Shown here: positions 45,103-54,700 of the stretch, piece after piece
How the letters are laid out: each line of letters begins with the position of its first letter
Position numbering within the stretch: position 1 is the first letter of the stretch
Source: Chromobacterium aquaticum
GTDB lineage: Bacteria; Pseudomonadota; Gammaproteobacteria; Burkholderiales; Chromobacteriaceae
Assembly (NCBI RefSeq): GCF_021129195.1
Contig: NZ_JAJOHW010000013.1
Location: 40,854 to 104,853, forward strand
Direction: 5' to 3'
Length of the DNA stretch: 64,000 nucleotides
The notes under the pieces: generated by a model
What the model saw: only the letters and a program-made list of their open reading frames with translations
What the model was told of the DNA's origin: nothing
The model's database searches: none
Program-made: the position numbers and the translations under genes

Positions 45103-46338
45103 TCAAAACAGGAACATAGGCCCGCCACCCAAGGTATTGCTGCTCCCTTCCAGGCCAATATAGACATTGCGTCCGTAAAAGAACGGCAAGCCCCAATCAA
45201 AGTAATTACTGAGGCCACCACCGGCAGGCGCGCCCAAGCCCGGCAAGGCGGAATACCCCTGCGACAACAGCGTGCCGCCATTACCCAGGCCAAAGGACAC
45301 CACGCTGCTATTGCTATTGCTGGCATTGCTCAGCGTGGCGCTGAGCGCCAGCGTGCCGGCCGGGCAGAACCAAGTACCACCGCCCACCGTGCAGGTATTG
45401 ATCGTCGCATCCGGAAAGAACAGGCCGTTGGAACCACTGTCCAGAAAGCTGCCGTAACTGGACGATTTATAACTGGTCGCGATCACCGCCTGCCCATTGC
45501 CGTCCAGCGTGGTGGGAAAGGCTTTGGCCGTGCCCAAGGCATTATTGCTCTGCGTATCCACGCCGAAGTACAAGGTACCGGTGGCGCTGGGCGCGCCACT
45601 GACGGCCACGGCGGGCAGTTGCAGCATCACGCCGTTATTGTCGCCGCTAAAGCCGATCACGGGGTTGGATACTTGCAGCGAAGCCGCCACCGTCGCCGGC
45701 TGACAAGTCAGCGCCGTCGGGCAGGCGTAATAGAAACCATTATTGCTGATGCTGCTGCAAGCGCTGCCGCAATCCTGCCGCCATAAGCCGACGCCGAGAA
45801 CGCCATTGGCGCCCAGGACGGACTGGCTGCCGATATTGGTCCCGGTATTGCTGCAGGCGGTGGGAATCGTGCTGTAGGCGGAATCACCCACGATCTGAAT
45901 AGGCAGCGAAGACGCCGTCTTGGACGCCATCTTGACATCGGCGTAGCGCACGCTTCCCCAGGTGAAACCGCTGGCGAACTGCATGCATTCAAGCACTTGC
46001 CGGCTGTTTGTCGCCACGCCAGGCAGGCTGGACAAGGTAGCGCCGTTCACGGCGCTGGCCAGCAAGCGCAGCCCGCTGGAGCCGGTATCCACCAGCACCC
46101 GGTCTATGGTCTGGCATTGGCCGCCGCCTGGAGCGCACACCGTGACCGACACATAAGGCATATTTATTTGATAGACATTGGCCACCGGCCCGCGGTCTAT
46201 CGTCATCGTCACCGAGTTCGCGGTCGAGCCGCCATTATTCGGCGGCGCAATCCCGCCACCGCCGCCTCCGCCCCCCCCTCCGCATGCAGTCAACACCACC
46301 GTGCACGCCAGCGCGAGCCACAACATCCCCTGTCTCAT
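45103..46338 (-). CDS. DUF3443 family lipoprotein
   Basis: Signal sequence ending LTAC, cysteine then a long glycine run (about residues 20-30), so a lipid-anchored protein. The mature part has two aspartic-protease-like loops, VDTGSSGLRLL and FLDSGSNGLFF, the mark of DUF3443, which resembles a pepsin-type fold; activity is unproven. 411 residues. Start at 46338 has GGGAG six bases upstream; sequence further upstream overlaps the DUF2844 gene. The glycine run contains a G8 homopolymer on the coding strand (46271-46278), a possible slippage site. Second gene after DUF2844, 17 bases apart. Confidence 0.88.
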   Translation of the reverse strand: MRQGMLWLALACTVVLTACGGGGGGGGGGIAPPNNGGSTANSVTMTIDRGPVANVYQINMPYVSVTVCAPGGGQCQTIDRVLVDTGSSGLRLLASAVNGATLSSLPGVATNSRQVLECMQFASGFTWGSVRYADVKMASKTASSLPIQIVGDSAYSTIPTACSNTGTNIGSQSVLGANGVLGVGLWRQDCGSACSSISNNGFYYACPTALTCQPATVAASLQVSNPVIGFSGDNNGVMLQLPAVAVSGAPSATGTLYFGVDTQSNNALGTAKAFPTTLDGNGQAVIATSYKSSSYGSFLDSGSNGLFFPDATINTCTVGGGTWFCPAGTLALSATLSNASNSNSSVVSFGLGNGGTLLSQGYSALPGLGAPAGGGLSNYFDWGLPFFYGRNVYIGLEGSSNTLGGGPMFLF

Positions 46339-46355
46339 CTCGCTCTCCCGTCGGA

Positions 46356-46814
46356 TTATTTGAGTTGTTCGATATCTAGCCCGGCCGGCAGCAGTGCCGG
46401 CACATAGGCCAAGCCGTGGAAAGCGCGCGCGCGGCCGGCCGAGATCACGACCAGGCCCGGCCGGTGGCCATCCAGCCGATTCAGGCCGGCCCGGTTGGAC
46501 TGCTGTGAGGAAACATAGGCGGGAAAATAATCGCCGAGCAACTGCCGCATATCGGGCAACGACGCGCCCTGCCAAGCGACGGCGAACACAATGCCGTCCG
46601 CCCCGGCGAATTCGCGAATGCGGCGGCCAGCCGGATCCTGGCTATGCGCCACGGAATAAGCGGCTTGCGGCACGGCTCTCAGCGCCAGCGGCTGCGGCGA
46701 ATTGCCGGCCACCGCGCCTGGTGGCAGCGCCTGCCCCAGCGTGGCCAGGGCTGCAGCGGGCAGCAAGCCCAGGCCGAGCAGCAGCGCGCCGCCCACGATA
46801 CGAGAAATCTCCAT
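46356..46814 (-). CDS. DUF2844 family exported protein
   Basis: Exported protein of unknown function: signal peptide (about 1-24, LGLLPAAALA) and DUF2844-like pattern with RIREFAGADGIVFAVAWQGASLPDMRQLLGDYF. 152 residues. DUF2844 and DUF3443 genes are typically paired in beta-proteobacteria, as here, suggesting a common exported unit. Confidence 0.85.
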   Translation of the reverse strand: MEISRIVGGALLLGLGLLPAAALATLGQALPPGAVAGNSPQPLALRAVPQAAYSVAHSQDPAGRRIREFAGADGIVFAVAWQGASLPDMRQLLGDYFPAYVSSQQSNRAGLNRLDGHRPGLVVISAGRARAFHGLAYVPALLPAGLDIEQLK

Positions 46815-46968
46815 GGATGAGCCCCCAAATCAGGATGGAAAGACAGCCGCAGCCCGGATGCTTGGCCCGAGCTTGCTAGGTGCGCGCGGTGCCGGCACCG
46901 CTTTAAAAATATAGCACGCCAGCATGAAACAGCCGCCCCATCACAGCGGAGCGATCGAAATCGACAAT

Positions 46969-46992
46969 AAAAAAGGGGGGCCAAAGCCCCCC
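46969..46992 (-). terminator. Terminator of the Rossmann-fold gene
   Basis: GGGGGGC-TTTG-GCCCCCC followed by six T on the minus strand. Confidence 0.8.
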
Positions 46993-47043
46993 AGCGTCCT
47001 CAAAATTCAACCAGCTGCCCGCCGGTCAAATCCGAATGGCCTG

Positions 47044-47421
47044 TCAGTACGCCAGCGAGTCGTCATGCCGGGTCGTCACCAGCTTGCCCGCGCCCAGCGA
47101 CAACATCAACAGAGCAACGCGCTCATGCACGATCACGGTATGGGTATTGCCGGAAAACTGCATATAGCGCCGCAAATCCTCACGCACTTTGCGCGAGCCG
47201 GTGACATCGATGATGATGTCTATGCGCGTGCCCTGCTCCGCCAGCTCAATGAAATTATCGGTAACCGAGATGCCACGCTGCCGGGCCAACTGGATGCCAG
47301 GCGACTCCAGATTCAAGTCCGCCACGCCAACCATCTCGACAAACGGCGCATCCAGCAACTGCCGCAACAGCGGCGTGCCGGTTTCGCCCGCGCCTATCAT
47401 TCCCACTTTGATCTGTTCCAT
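47044..47421 (-). CDS. Rossmann-fold NAD(P)-binding domain protein
   Basis: 125 residues comprising little more than a dinucleotide-binding domain: VGMIGAGETGTPLLRQLLDAPFVEMVGVADLN, then GISVTDNFIELAEQGTRIDIIIDVTGS. This resembles the N-terminal part of oxidoreductases but no catalytic domain follows. It could sense redox state or nucleotide, or be a remnant. Start at 47421; an upstream in-frame ATG at 47448 exists. Single gene with a terminator. Confidence 0.7.
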   Translation of the reverse strand: MEQIKVGMIGAGETGTPLLRQLLDAPFVEMVGVADLNLESPGIQLARQRGISVTDNFIELAEQGTRIDIIIDVTGSRKVREDLRRYMQFSGNTHTVIVHERVALLMLSLGAGKLVTTRHDDSLAY

Positions 47422-47537
47422 GCGGCCCACCCGAATTATGCCTATCAAATAAACGTCACACTGTAACAGCTTTGCCGGCCACGACTATTTGAGCCAAATC
47501 AAGCAGAGTCCAACAGTCCGCGCCGCCATCAAATGAA

Positions 47538-47563
47538 ACAGGCCCGGACTATGCCGGGCCTGT
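47538..47563 (-). terminator. Terminator-like hairpin
   Basis: Ten-base stem ACAGGCCCGG / CCGGGCCTGT; T-run on the minus strand is short (TTTCATTT). Lies after the 83-residue gene. Confidence 0.6.
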
Positions 47564-47583
47564 AACGGTAAGATCACACGTGT

Positions 47584-47835
47584 TCAATGCAGATTCTGCT
47601 GCGACAGGAAACGTAGATAGCCAACGCCCTCCAGCCAGAAGCCGCCATCGGCCAGCGGCGTCGCCTCCTCCAGATCCGCCACCGTCAGCACCAACTCCTG
47701 GCCATCCAGATTGGCCTCCAGCACCACATCGTCGTCGTCGGAAAACTCTTCGGAAGCGGTATGAAAGTCCGGCTTCACGAACTGGTTGTTGACCTGAATA
47801 TAGTCGGACTCATTCAGCAAACGCAGGATGTTCAT
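47584..47835 (-). CDS. Small acidic protein of unknown function
   Basis: 83 residues, acidic (EEFSDDDD, DLEEA), soluble, no signal. Ends GGFWLEGVGYLRFLSQQNLH. AGGAGG is five bases before the ATG, a very good ribosome site, and the codon bias looks genuine. I do not recognise the family. It lies between the Rossmann-fold gene and radC, all on the minus strand but with their own gaps. Confidence 0.68.
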   Translation of the reverse strand: MNILRLLNESDYIQVNNQFVKPDFHTASEEFSDDDDVVLEANLDGQELVLTVADLEEATPLADGGFWLEGVGYLRFLSQQNLH

Positions 47836-47963
47836 GGCGACCTCCTAATGATGCGGTGGGAGACAAGGTCCAACAGACAGTGAGCACGGCGCCGGATCCG
47901 CCACGGCGACGCGCACTGTCAAGCACGCCGCCCTAGTTCCCGCCGCCCTCCGTTCAACGGCGG

Positions 47964-48638
47964 CTACAGCCAGCCGCGCTCGGCAAATGATTCCGCATGC
48001 CGGCCGGTGACGACGAAGTGATCCAGCAATCTTATATCGACCAGCAGCAGCGCCGCTTTGAGCGTCTTGGTTAGAGAATGATCGGCCGCGGATGGTTCGC
48101 AGACGCCGGAAGGATGATTGTGGGCAATGATCACCGCCGCCGCGTTATTGGCCAGAGCCCGCCGCACCAGCTCGCGCGGATAGACCCGGGTTTCGGTCAG
48201 GGTGCCTCGAAACAACTCTTCTACCGCAATGACTCTATTCTGCGCCGTCAGGAACACGGCGACGAAGACTTCCACATCCTTGCCCGCGATCGCCAGACGC
48301 AGGAAATCCCGCACCTGTCGCGGATTGTGCAACACATCCGTCAAACTCATGTTCTCGGCCAGCGCGCGCTGCGCCAGCTCCTTGCTGGCCATCAGTTGTG
48401 CGTACTTGGCGGCTCCCAGGCCGCGCCGCGCCTGGAACTCCTCGAGACTGGCGTTCAACAAGCCGGACAAGGAACCAAAATCCAACATCAGCTGCCTGGC
48501 CATCTCCACCGCGCTTTGCCCCCGCATCCCGGTACGCAGAAAGATGGCGAGCAATTCTGAGTCGGACAGCGCCGCCGCTCCTCGAGCCAACAGCTTTTCA
48601 CGGGGACGCTCGGCTTCCGGCCAATTGGCGATAGACAT
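47964..48638 (-). CDS. radC: RadC/YicR family JAMM-motif protein
   Basis: Contains an N-terminal helix-hairpin-helix (about 20-80) and a JAMM domain with the zinc motif [14 protein letters not shown] (His-x-His-x10-Asp). Despite the name, a direct role in recombination repair is unproven. 224 residues from 48638, which has GAGGAG seven bases upstream; a GTG two codons earlier is in frame. Divergent from coaBC, an arrangement common in proteobacteria. Confidence 0.93.
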   Translation of the reverse strand: MSIANWPEAERPREKLLARGAAALSDSELLAIFLRTGMRGQSAVEMARQLMLDFGSLSGLLNASLEEFQARRGLGAAKYAQLMASKELAQRALAENMSLTDVLHNPRQVRDFLRLAIAGKDVEVFVAVFLTAQNRVIAVEELFRGTLTETRVYPRELVRRALANNAAAVIIAHNHPSGVCEPSAADHSLTKTLKAALLLVDIRLLDHFVVTGRHAESFAERGWL

Positions 48639-48795
48639 CGGCACGCTCCTCTTCTGGCTATAGCACTGTTTTCAGGATCAGACCAAACGTGATGCGGCAT
48701 CTGCCACCATATCATCGAAGCCAGATGCCGGCCAGCGCGCCCAGTCCGCGGAAATCCGCTAAAATTGCTCATTTACCGCCTGTTTCGACAAGCCC

Positions 48796-49980
48796 ATGAC
48801 AAGCAAGAAAATCCTGCTAGGCATCACCGGCGGCGTCGCCGCCTACAAGTCGGCCGAACTGACCCGGCTGCTGGTCAAAGCCGGCCACAGCGTGGAAGTG
48901 GTGATGACGGAGTCGGCCACCCGCTTCGTGACCCCGGCCACTTTTCAAGCGCTGTCCGGCCACGCGGTGTACACAGACTTGTGGGACGAGCGCCCCAGCA
49001 ACGCGATGGCCCATATCGATCTGTCGCGCCGCGCCGATGTGTTCCTGATCGCTCCCGCCACCGCCAATACGCTGTTCAAGCTGGCTCACGGCGCCTGTGA
49101 CGATTTGCTGTCGACCCTGGCTGCGGCCCGCGCCTGCCCGCTGATCGTGGCGCCGGCGATGAACCGGCAGATGTGGGACAACCCGCCCAACCAGCGCAAC
49201 ATTGCCCAGCTGCGCGCCGACGGCATCAGCGTGTTCGGCCCTGCCAGCGGCGCCCAGGCCTGCGGAGAAACCGGTGAGGGCCGCATGCTGGAGCCGGTGG
49301 AGATCGCCGAATTGCTGGAAGGTTTTTTCCGCGACAAACTCCTGTCCGGAAAAAAAGTGTTGCTCACCGCCGGCCCCAGCTACGAAGCGATCGACACCGT
49401 GCGCGGCATCACCAATATCAGCTCCGGCAAGATGGGCTATGCGCTGGCGCGCGCCTGCCGCGATGCCGGCGCCGAAGTCACGCTGGTCTCTGGCCCCACA
49501 GGCATGGCCGCGCCGCTGGGGCTGCGCCGCATCGACGCCGCCAGCGCCCGGCAAATGCATGACGCGGTGATGGCCGAGGTGGGCCGCAGCGATATTTTCA
49601 TTTCCGTCGCCGCGGTCGCCGACTACCGGGTCAAGAATCCCTCCGCCCACAAGATCAAGAAAGGCGACGCGCCGCCCAGCCTGGAGCTGGAGGAAAACCC
49701 GGACATCCTCGCCACCGTCGCCAGCCTGCCCGCGGCCCCGTTCTGCGTCGGCTTCGCCGCCGAAAGCCAGAATCTGCTGGAATTCGCCGAAGCCAAACGC
49801 CTGCGCAAGAAGCTGCCGCTGCTGGTCGCCAACCTCGCGCAACAAGCCATGGGCGCCGACGACAATCAAGTGGTGCTGCTGGACCACGCCGGCGCCCATC
49901 CGCTGCCGGCGATGCCGAAACCGGAAGTAGCCCAAGCCATCGTTGAACACTTGGCCCAGCTGTTGCGTCACAAGCCATAA
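48796..49980 (+). CDS. coaBC: Bifunctional phosphopantothenoylcysteine decarboxylase/synthetase
   Basis: Two consecutive steps of coenzyme A synthesis. The N-terminal flavoprotein CoaC (about 1-185) has GGVAAYKSAEL, the PAMN motif in VAPAMNRQMWDNP and the catalytic cysteine in AQACGETGEGRM. The C-terminal CoaB (about 190-394) has GPSYEAIDTVRGITNISSGKMGYALA and KIKKG. 394 residues. Followed by dut after 66 bases, a classical coaBC-dut pair. Confidence 0.97.
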   Translation: MTSKKILLGITGGVAAYKSAELTRLLVKAGHSVEVVMTESATRFVTPATFQALSGHAVYTDLWDERPSNAMAHIDLSRRADVFLIAPATANTLFKLAHGACDDLLSTLAAARACPLIVAPAMNRQMWDNPPNQRNIAQLRADGISVFGPASGAQACGETGEGRMLEPVEIAELLEGFFRDKLLSGKKVLLTAGPSYEAIDTVRGITNISSGKMGYALARACRDAGAEVTLVSGPTGMAAPLGLRRIDAASARQMHDAVMAEVGRSDIFISVAAVADYRVKNPSAHKIKKGDAPPSLELEENPDILATVASLPAAPFCVGFAAESQNLLEFAEAKRLRKKLPLLVANLAQQAMGADDNQVVLLDHAGAHPLPAMPKPEVAQAIVEHLAQLLRHKP

Positions 49981-50046
49981 ACGCAGACCGATCAACCTCC
50001 CCCGGTCGGGCAGCCACGCGCCCCCGGCCAGATTTAAGGACATGCA

Positions 50047-50502
50047 ATGAAAAAACCCGTTATCGACGTCAAGATCCTGGATCCGCGTCTGAAGCAAAAC
50101 CTGCCCAACTACGCCACGCCAGGCTCCGCCGGCCTGGACTTGCGCGCGGCCATTGAGCAGGACATCACCATCGCCCCCGGCGAAACCCAACTGATCCCCA
50201 CCGGCATGGCCATCCATATCGCCAACCCCAATCTCGCCGCCATGCTGCTGCCGCGCTCCGGCCTCGGCCACAAGCATGGCATCGTGCTGGGCAACCTGGT
50301 GGGTCTGATCGATTCCGACTATCAGGGCCAATTGTTCGTGTCGGTGTGGAATCGCGGCCACGAACCGTTCCGCCTGACACCGCTGGAACGCATCGCGCAA
50401 ATGATCATCGTTCCCATCGTTCAGGTCGGCTTCAATATCGTCGACGATTTCGAAAGCTCCGAACGCGGCGACGGCGGCTTCGGCAGCACCGGCCGCAACT
50501 GA
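50047..50502 (+). CDS. dut: Deoxyuridine 5'-triphosphate nucleotidohydrolase
   Basis: Hydrolyses dUTP to dUMP, keeping uracil out of DNA. All five trimeric dUTPase motifs: [38 protein letters not shown], and the flexible C-terminal [11 protein letters not shown]. 151 residues. Directly after coaBC on the same strand. Confidence 0.97.
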   Translation: MKKPVIDVKILDPRLKQNLPNYATPGSAGLDLRAAIEQDITIAPGETQLIPTGMAIHIANPNLAAMLLPRSGLGHKHGIVLGNLVGLIDSDYQGQLFVSVWNRGHEPFRLTPLERIAQMIIVPIVQVGFNIVDDFESSERGDGGFGSTGRN

Positions 50503-50623
50503 GGCCGCGCGCCGCGCGATTGCCTATACTGGCTCCATGGCGGCGCGGACCCGCGCGCTCCGCGCCCGCAGCCTTGTCAGCCGCACAGCGCCGTCACCAA
50601 CCGCTCGCAAAGGATGCGCCGGC

Positions 50624-51637
50624 ATGAAGCAGAGTCCCAACGAGGATGACAGCAAGCGGATACTCGACAATCTGGTCGAGCTGACCTCCCAGCGCGAACA
50701 GGACATGCTGGAAAGCAGCCTGCTGTCCACCCTGGTCGAGGTGATGCGCGTGGACAAGGTCGAGCTGTTCGCCTGCCGCTGGGTCAACGGCGTACCCTAC
50801 ATCCGCCGGCGCCTGAGCGCCGCAGCCCTAGACGGCAAAGCCCAGATTGCCGAAACCGCCCACGATAGCTGGCTGCCGCCGCCCATCTTTCTCTACGACC
50901 TGCTGAACGCGCTGGACAAGGACGACGGCATCTTCCGCATCCCGCACGGCCTGTGCCTGCCGCTGCGCTGCATGGGCAGCATCATTTCCCTGCTGATTAT
51001 CCACGCCGGCTCCGAGCAAAAGGTCAACAAGGCCATGCTCAAGGCCATGGCCAGGATTCACGAGAACTTCCTGCGCCTGCTGTTCGAAGCGGACCGGGAC
51101 ATGCTCACCGCCTTGAACAACCGCCGTAAATTCGATCTGCGCCTGTTCAATCTGATGGCGACGCAGCTGCAGTCACCCGAGGAGCAGACGCACTGCACTC
51201 TGGCCTTGCTGGACGTGGATCACTTCAAGCAGGTCAACGATCAATACGGCCACATGGTTGGCGACGAGGTGCTGTTGCTGCTGGCGCAGTTGATGCAGCA
51301 ATCCTTCCGCGAAGACGACAGCCTGTTCCGCTACGGCGGCGAGGAGTTCGCCATCATCTTCCAGGGGCTGGCACCCGAACAGGCCGCGGTGGCGCTGGAG
51401 CGCTTCCGTGTCCGCGTCGAGCAATACCCATTCCCGCAAGTGGGCAGCCTCACCGTCAGCCTGGGCTATACCCGCATCCTGCCGCAACTGCTGCCGGGGC
51501 AATTGGTGGAACAAGCGGATCGGGCGCTGTATTACGCCAAGTCCAATGGCCGCAATCAGGTACACGGCTACGAGGAGTTGATTGCGGGCGGCCTGCTCGA
51601 CAATACCCAGCGCTTCGGCGAAATCGATCTGTTCTAG
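50624..51637 (+). CDS. GGDEF-domain diguanylate cyclase with GAF-like sensor
   Basis: Soluble cyclase making cyclic di-GMP. An N-terminal 155-residue sensing region resembles GAF folds (helix-rich start, then VELFACRWVNGVPY ... GLCLPLRCMGSIISLLIIHA). The GGDEF domain (about 165-325) has DRDMLTALNNRRKFD, DVDHFKQVNDQYGHMVGDEV and the active signature GGEEF. An inhibitory-site RxxD (REDD) is five residues before GGEEF, so product inhibition is likely. Start at 50624, nine bases after AAAGGA; upstream in-frame Arg-rich sequence rejected. 337 residues, ended by a terminator. Confidence 0.9.
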   Translation: MKQSPNEDDSKRILDNLVELTSQREQDMLESSLLSTLVEVMRVDKVELFACRWVNGVPYIRRRLSAAALDGKAQIAETAHDSWLPPPIFLYDLLNALDKDDGIFRIPHGLCLPLRCMGSIISLLIIHAGSEQKVNKAMLKAMARIHENFLRLLFEADRDMLTALNNRRKFDLRLFNLMATQLQSPEEQTHCTLALLDVDHFKQVNDQYGHMVGDEVLLLLAQLMQQSFREDDSLFRYGGEEFAIIFQGLAPEQAAVALERFRVRVEQYPFPQVGSLTVSLGYTRILPQLLPGQLVEQADRALYYAKSNGRNQVHGYEELIAGGLLDNTQRFGEIDLF

Positions 51638-51653
51638 CATTTCACGGACGCAA

Positions 51654-51681
51654 AAAAGCCGGCTCTGACGAGCCGGCTTTT
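51654..51681. terminator. Bidirectional terminator
   Basis: AAAAGCCGGCTC-TGAC-GAGCCGGCTTTT between the diguanylate cyclase gene and convergent gdhB. Confidence 0.9.
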
Positions 51682-51701
51682 GCTTGCTGAACGCTAAGCG
51701 C

Positions 51702-54700
51702 TTACGACAGCAGGTGGTTGCTCAATTCGCGCATGCCGGCCGACAGCATCGCCAGATCCAGCGCGCTGAACGACTGCAGTTCGGCGAACATCTGCGCGCA
51801 GACCTCCACCTCGTGGTGGCGCTTCTCCATCCACTGCTGGGCAAAGGCTTCCGCTCCGGCCGCGTCCTGCAAGGCCTGTCCCGCCAGATTGCGGTGCACG
51901 CGATACAAGTCGTCGCGCAGCGCGGAACGCGCCAGCGACTGCCAGCGGTTGTCGCGCGGCAAGCTGGTGATCGCGTCGCGCAGCCAATCCAGCTGCATCG
52001 CATGGCCCAACTGGTAGTAGTTCTTGGCCAGCAGTTCCAGCGGCAGCTTGCTGCCTTCGCTGATTTCGATGATGTCGGTCAGCGGCACCGCGAACTCCAG
52101 GCGCGCCAACACCTGCGCCAGCGCCTGCGGCATGCCCGGCTGCGTCAGCTTCTCTTCCAGCGCGGCGACCGCCGGGTAGCTGTCGGAGGCGATCAGCTGC
52201 GGCAGCTTCGCCAACAGCGCCTGCACCTTGGCCGCGTATTGCTCGATCACCGCGTTCACCGAGGTGAACGGACGCTTGCTGCGCAACACCCAACGCGTCA
52301 CGCGCTCCACCAGCGTGCGCACCAGCACCATCATTTCCACTTGATGATCGGCCGGCACCTTGTTGTCCAACGCTTCGATCTCGCTCCACAGACGCTCGGC
52401 ATCGAACACGCGGCTGGCGATCCACCAAGCGCGGGCGATATCGCCGGCGGAGAACGGAGACTCTTCCTGCATGCGGAACACAAAGGTGGTGCCCATGCGG
52501 TTGATGATCTGGTTGGCCAACTGGTTGGCAATGATCTCGCGCTTCAGCTGATGCTGCTGCATCTGCGCGCCGAAGCGCTGCTGCAGCGGTTTCGGGAAGT
52601 AATTGGTCAGGATGGGCAGGAAGTCCGCGTCATCCGGCACATCGGTGGCCAGAATCGCCTGATCCAGAGAAATCTTGCTATAGGACAGCAGTACCGCGAT
52701 TTCCGGCACGGTCAGACCCTGGCGCGCCAGACGGCGCTCATTGATCTGGGTTTCGGACGGCAGGTACTCGATTTCGCGGTTCAGCTCGCCGGTCTTCTCC
52801 ATGTGCGCGATCATGCGCGCATGGGTGGTCAGCATCGCAGGCGCTTCCTGACGCTTGATCGCCAGAATCTGGGTTTGCTGGATGTTGTTGCGCAACACCA
52901 GCTGCGCCACCTCGTCCGTCATCTCCGCCAGTAACTGGTTGCGCTGCTTCAAGGTCATGTCGCCGGCCTGCATCACGCCGCCCAGCAGAATCTTGATGTT
53001 GACCTCATGGTCGGAGCAATCCACGCCGGCGGAGTTGTCGATGGCGTCGGTGGCGATGCGGCCGCCGTTCAACGCAAACTCAACGCGTCCCAGCTGGGTG
53101 CAAGTCAGGTTGCCGCCCTCGGCCACCACCCGGGCTTGCAAATCGCGACCATCGACACGCACCGGGTCGTTGGCGCGATCACGCGCGTCGGCGTGGCTCT
53201 GGGTCGACGCCTTGATATAGGTGCCGATGCCGCCGTTGTACAGCAGGTCGATCTTGGCCTTGAGGATCACATGGATCAGCTCGTTCGGCGCCATGCTGTC
53301 CTTGTCGGTTTCCAGCCAGGCCTTCACTTCCGGCGACAGCGGGATGGACTTGGCGGAGCGCTCGAAAATACCGCCGCCCTTGGAGATCAGATCGCGGTTG
53401 TAATCAGTCCAGCTGGAACGCGGCAGCTTGAACAGGCGCGCGCGCTCGGCATAGCTCTTGGCCGCGTCCGGCGTCGGATCCAGGAAGATGTGCAGATGGT
53501 TGAACGCCGCTTTCAGGCAGATGTGCTCGGATAGCAGCATGCCGTTGCCGAACACGTCGCCGGCCATGTCGCCGATGCCAATCACCGTAAAGTCCTGCTC
53601 CTGGGTATTGATGCCCAGGTGGCGGAAATGACGCTTCACCGATTCCCAAGCGCCGCGGGCGGTAATGCCCATGCCCTTGTGGTCGTAACCTGCCGAGCCA
53701 CCGGAGGCGAAAGCGTCTCCCAGCCAGAAGCCGTAATCGGCGGAAATACCGTTGGCGATGTCGGAGAAAGTAGCCGTGCCCTTGTCGGCGGCCACCACCA
53801 GGTACGGATCATCCGGATCCAGGCGGCGCACATCGACCGGCGGCACGATCTGACCGTTGACCAGATTGTCGGTCACATCCAGCAAGGCGGAGATGAAGAT
53901 CTTGTAGCAAGCCACGCCTTCGGCCAGGAAGGCCTCGCGCTCGCTCGGCGCCGGCAACTGCTTGCCGACAAAACCGCCCTTGGAACCCATGGGCACGATC
54001 ACCGAATTCTTCACCATCTGCGCCTTCACCAGGCCCAGCACCTCGGTGCGGAAGTCTTCCATGCGATCGGACCAGCGCAGGCCGCCGCGCGCCACCTTGG
54101 AGCCGCGCAGATGCACGCCCTCCACGCGCGGGCTATAGACCCAGATCTCAAACATCGGGCGCGGCTGCGGCAGGAAGGGAATCAGATTGGATTCCAGCTT
54201 GAACGAGATATAGGACTTGAACTCGCCGTCGGCACCCTTCTGCCAGAAGTTGGTGCGGCGGGTGGCCAGGATCACCGACAGGAAACCGTTCAGGATGCGG
54301 TCTTCATCCAGGTTGGCCACGCCGTCCAGTTGCTCGCGCAACTTGGCCAGCAGGGCATCGGCGCGAGCATCGTCGGCATGGGCCGGATCCAGGCGCACGG
54401 CAAACAGTTCGACCAGCAGGCGAGTGATGGCCGGGTAGTTAGCCACGCACTGCTCGATGTAAGCCTGGCTGAAGGTCAGACCGCCCTGGCGCAGATACTT
54501 GGCCAAGGCGCGCACCAGCGAAATTTCACGCCAATCCAGTCCGGCCACCAGCGCCAGACGGTTGAAACCGTCGTTCTCGCAACGCTTGGCGAATACCTGG
54601 GTCAGCAGCTCCTGGAAGTCCTGCTGCACTTCCTCACGAGCGATCTGCTCGTCGGCGGAACCAACATCCAGGCCGAAATCGCTGATCCATACTTGGCGGC

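Noticed and set aside
51684..52934. 416-codon open frame opposite the end of gdhB
   Set aside because: Same strand-shadow effect of high GC; no recognisable domain.
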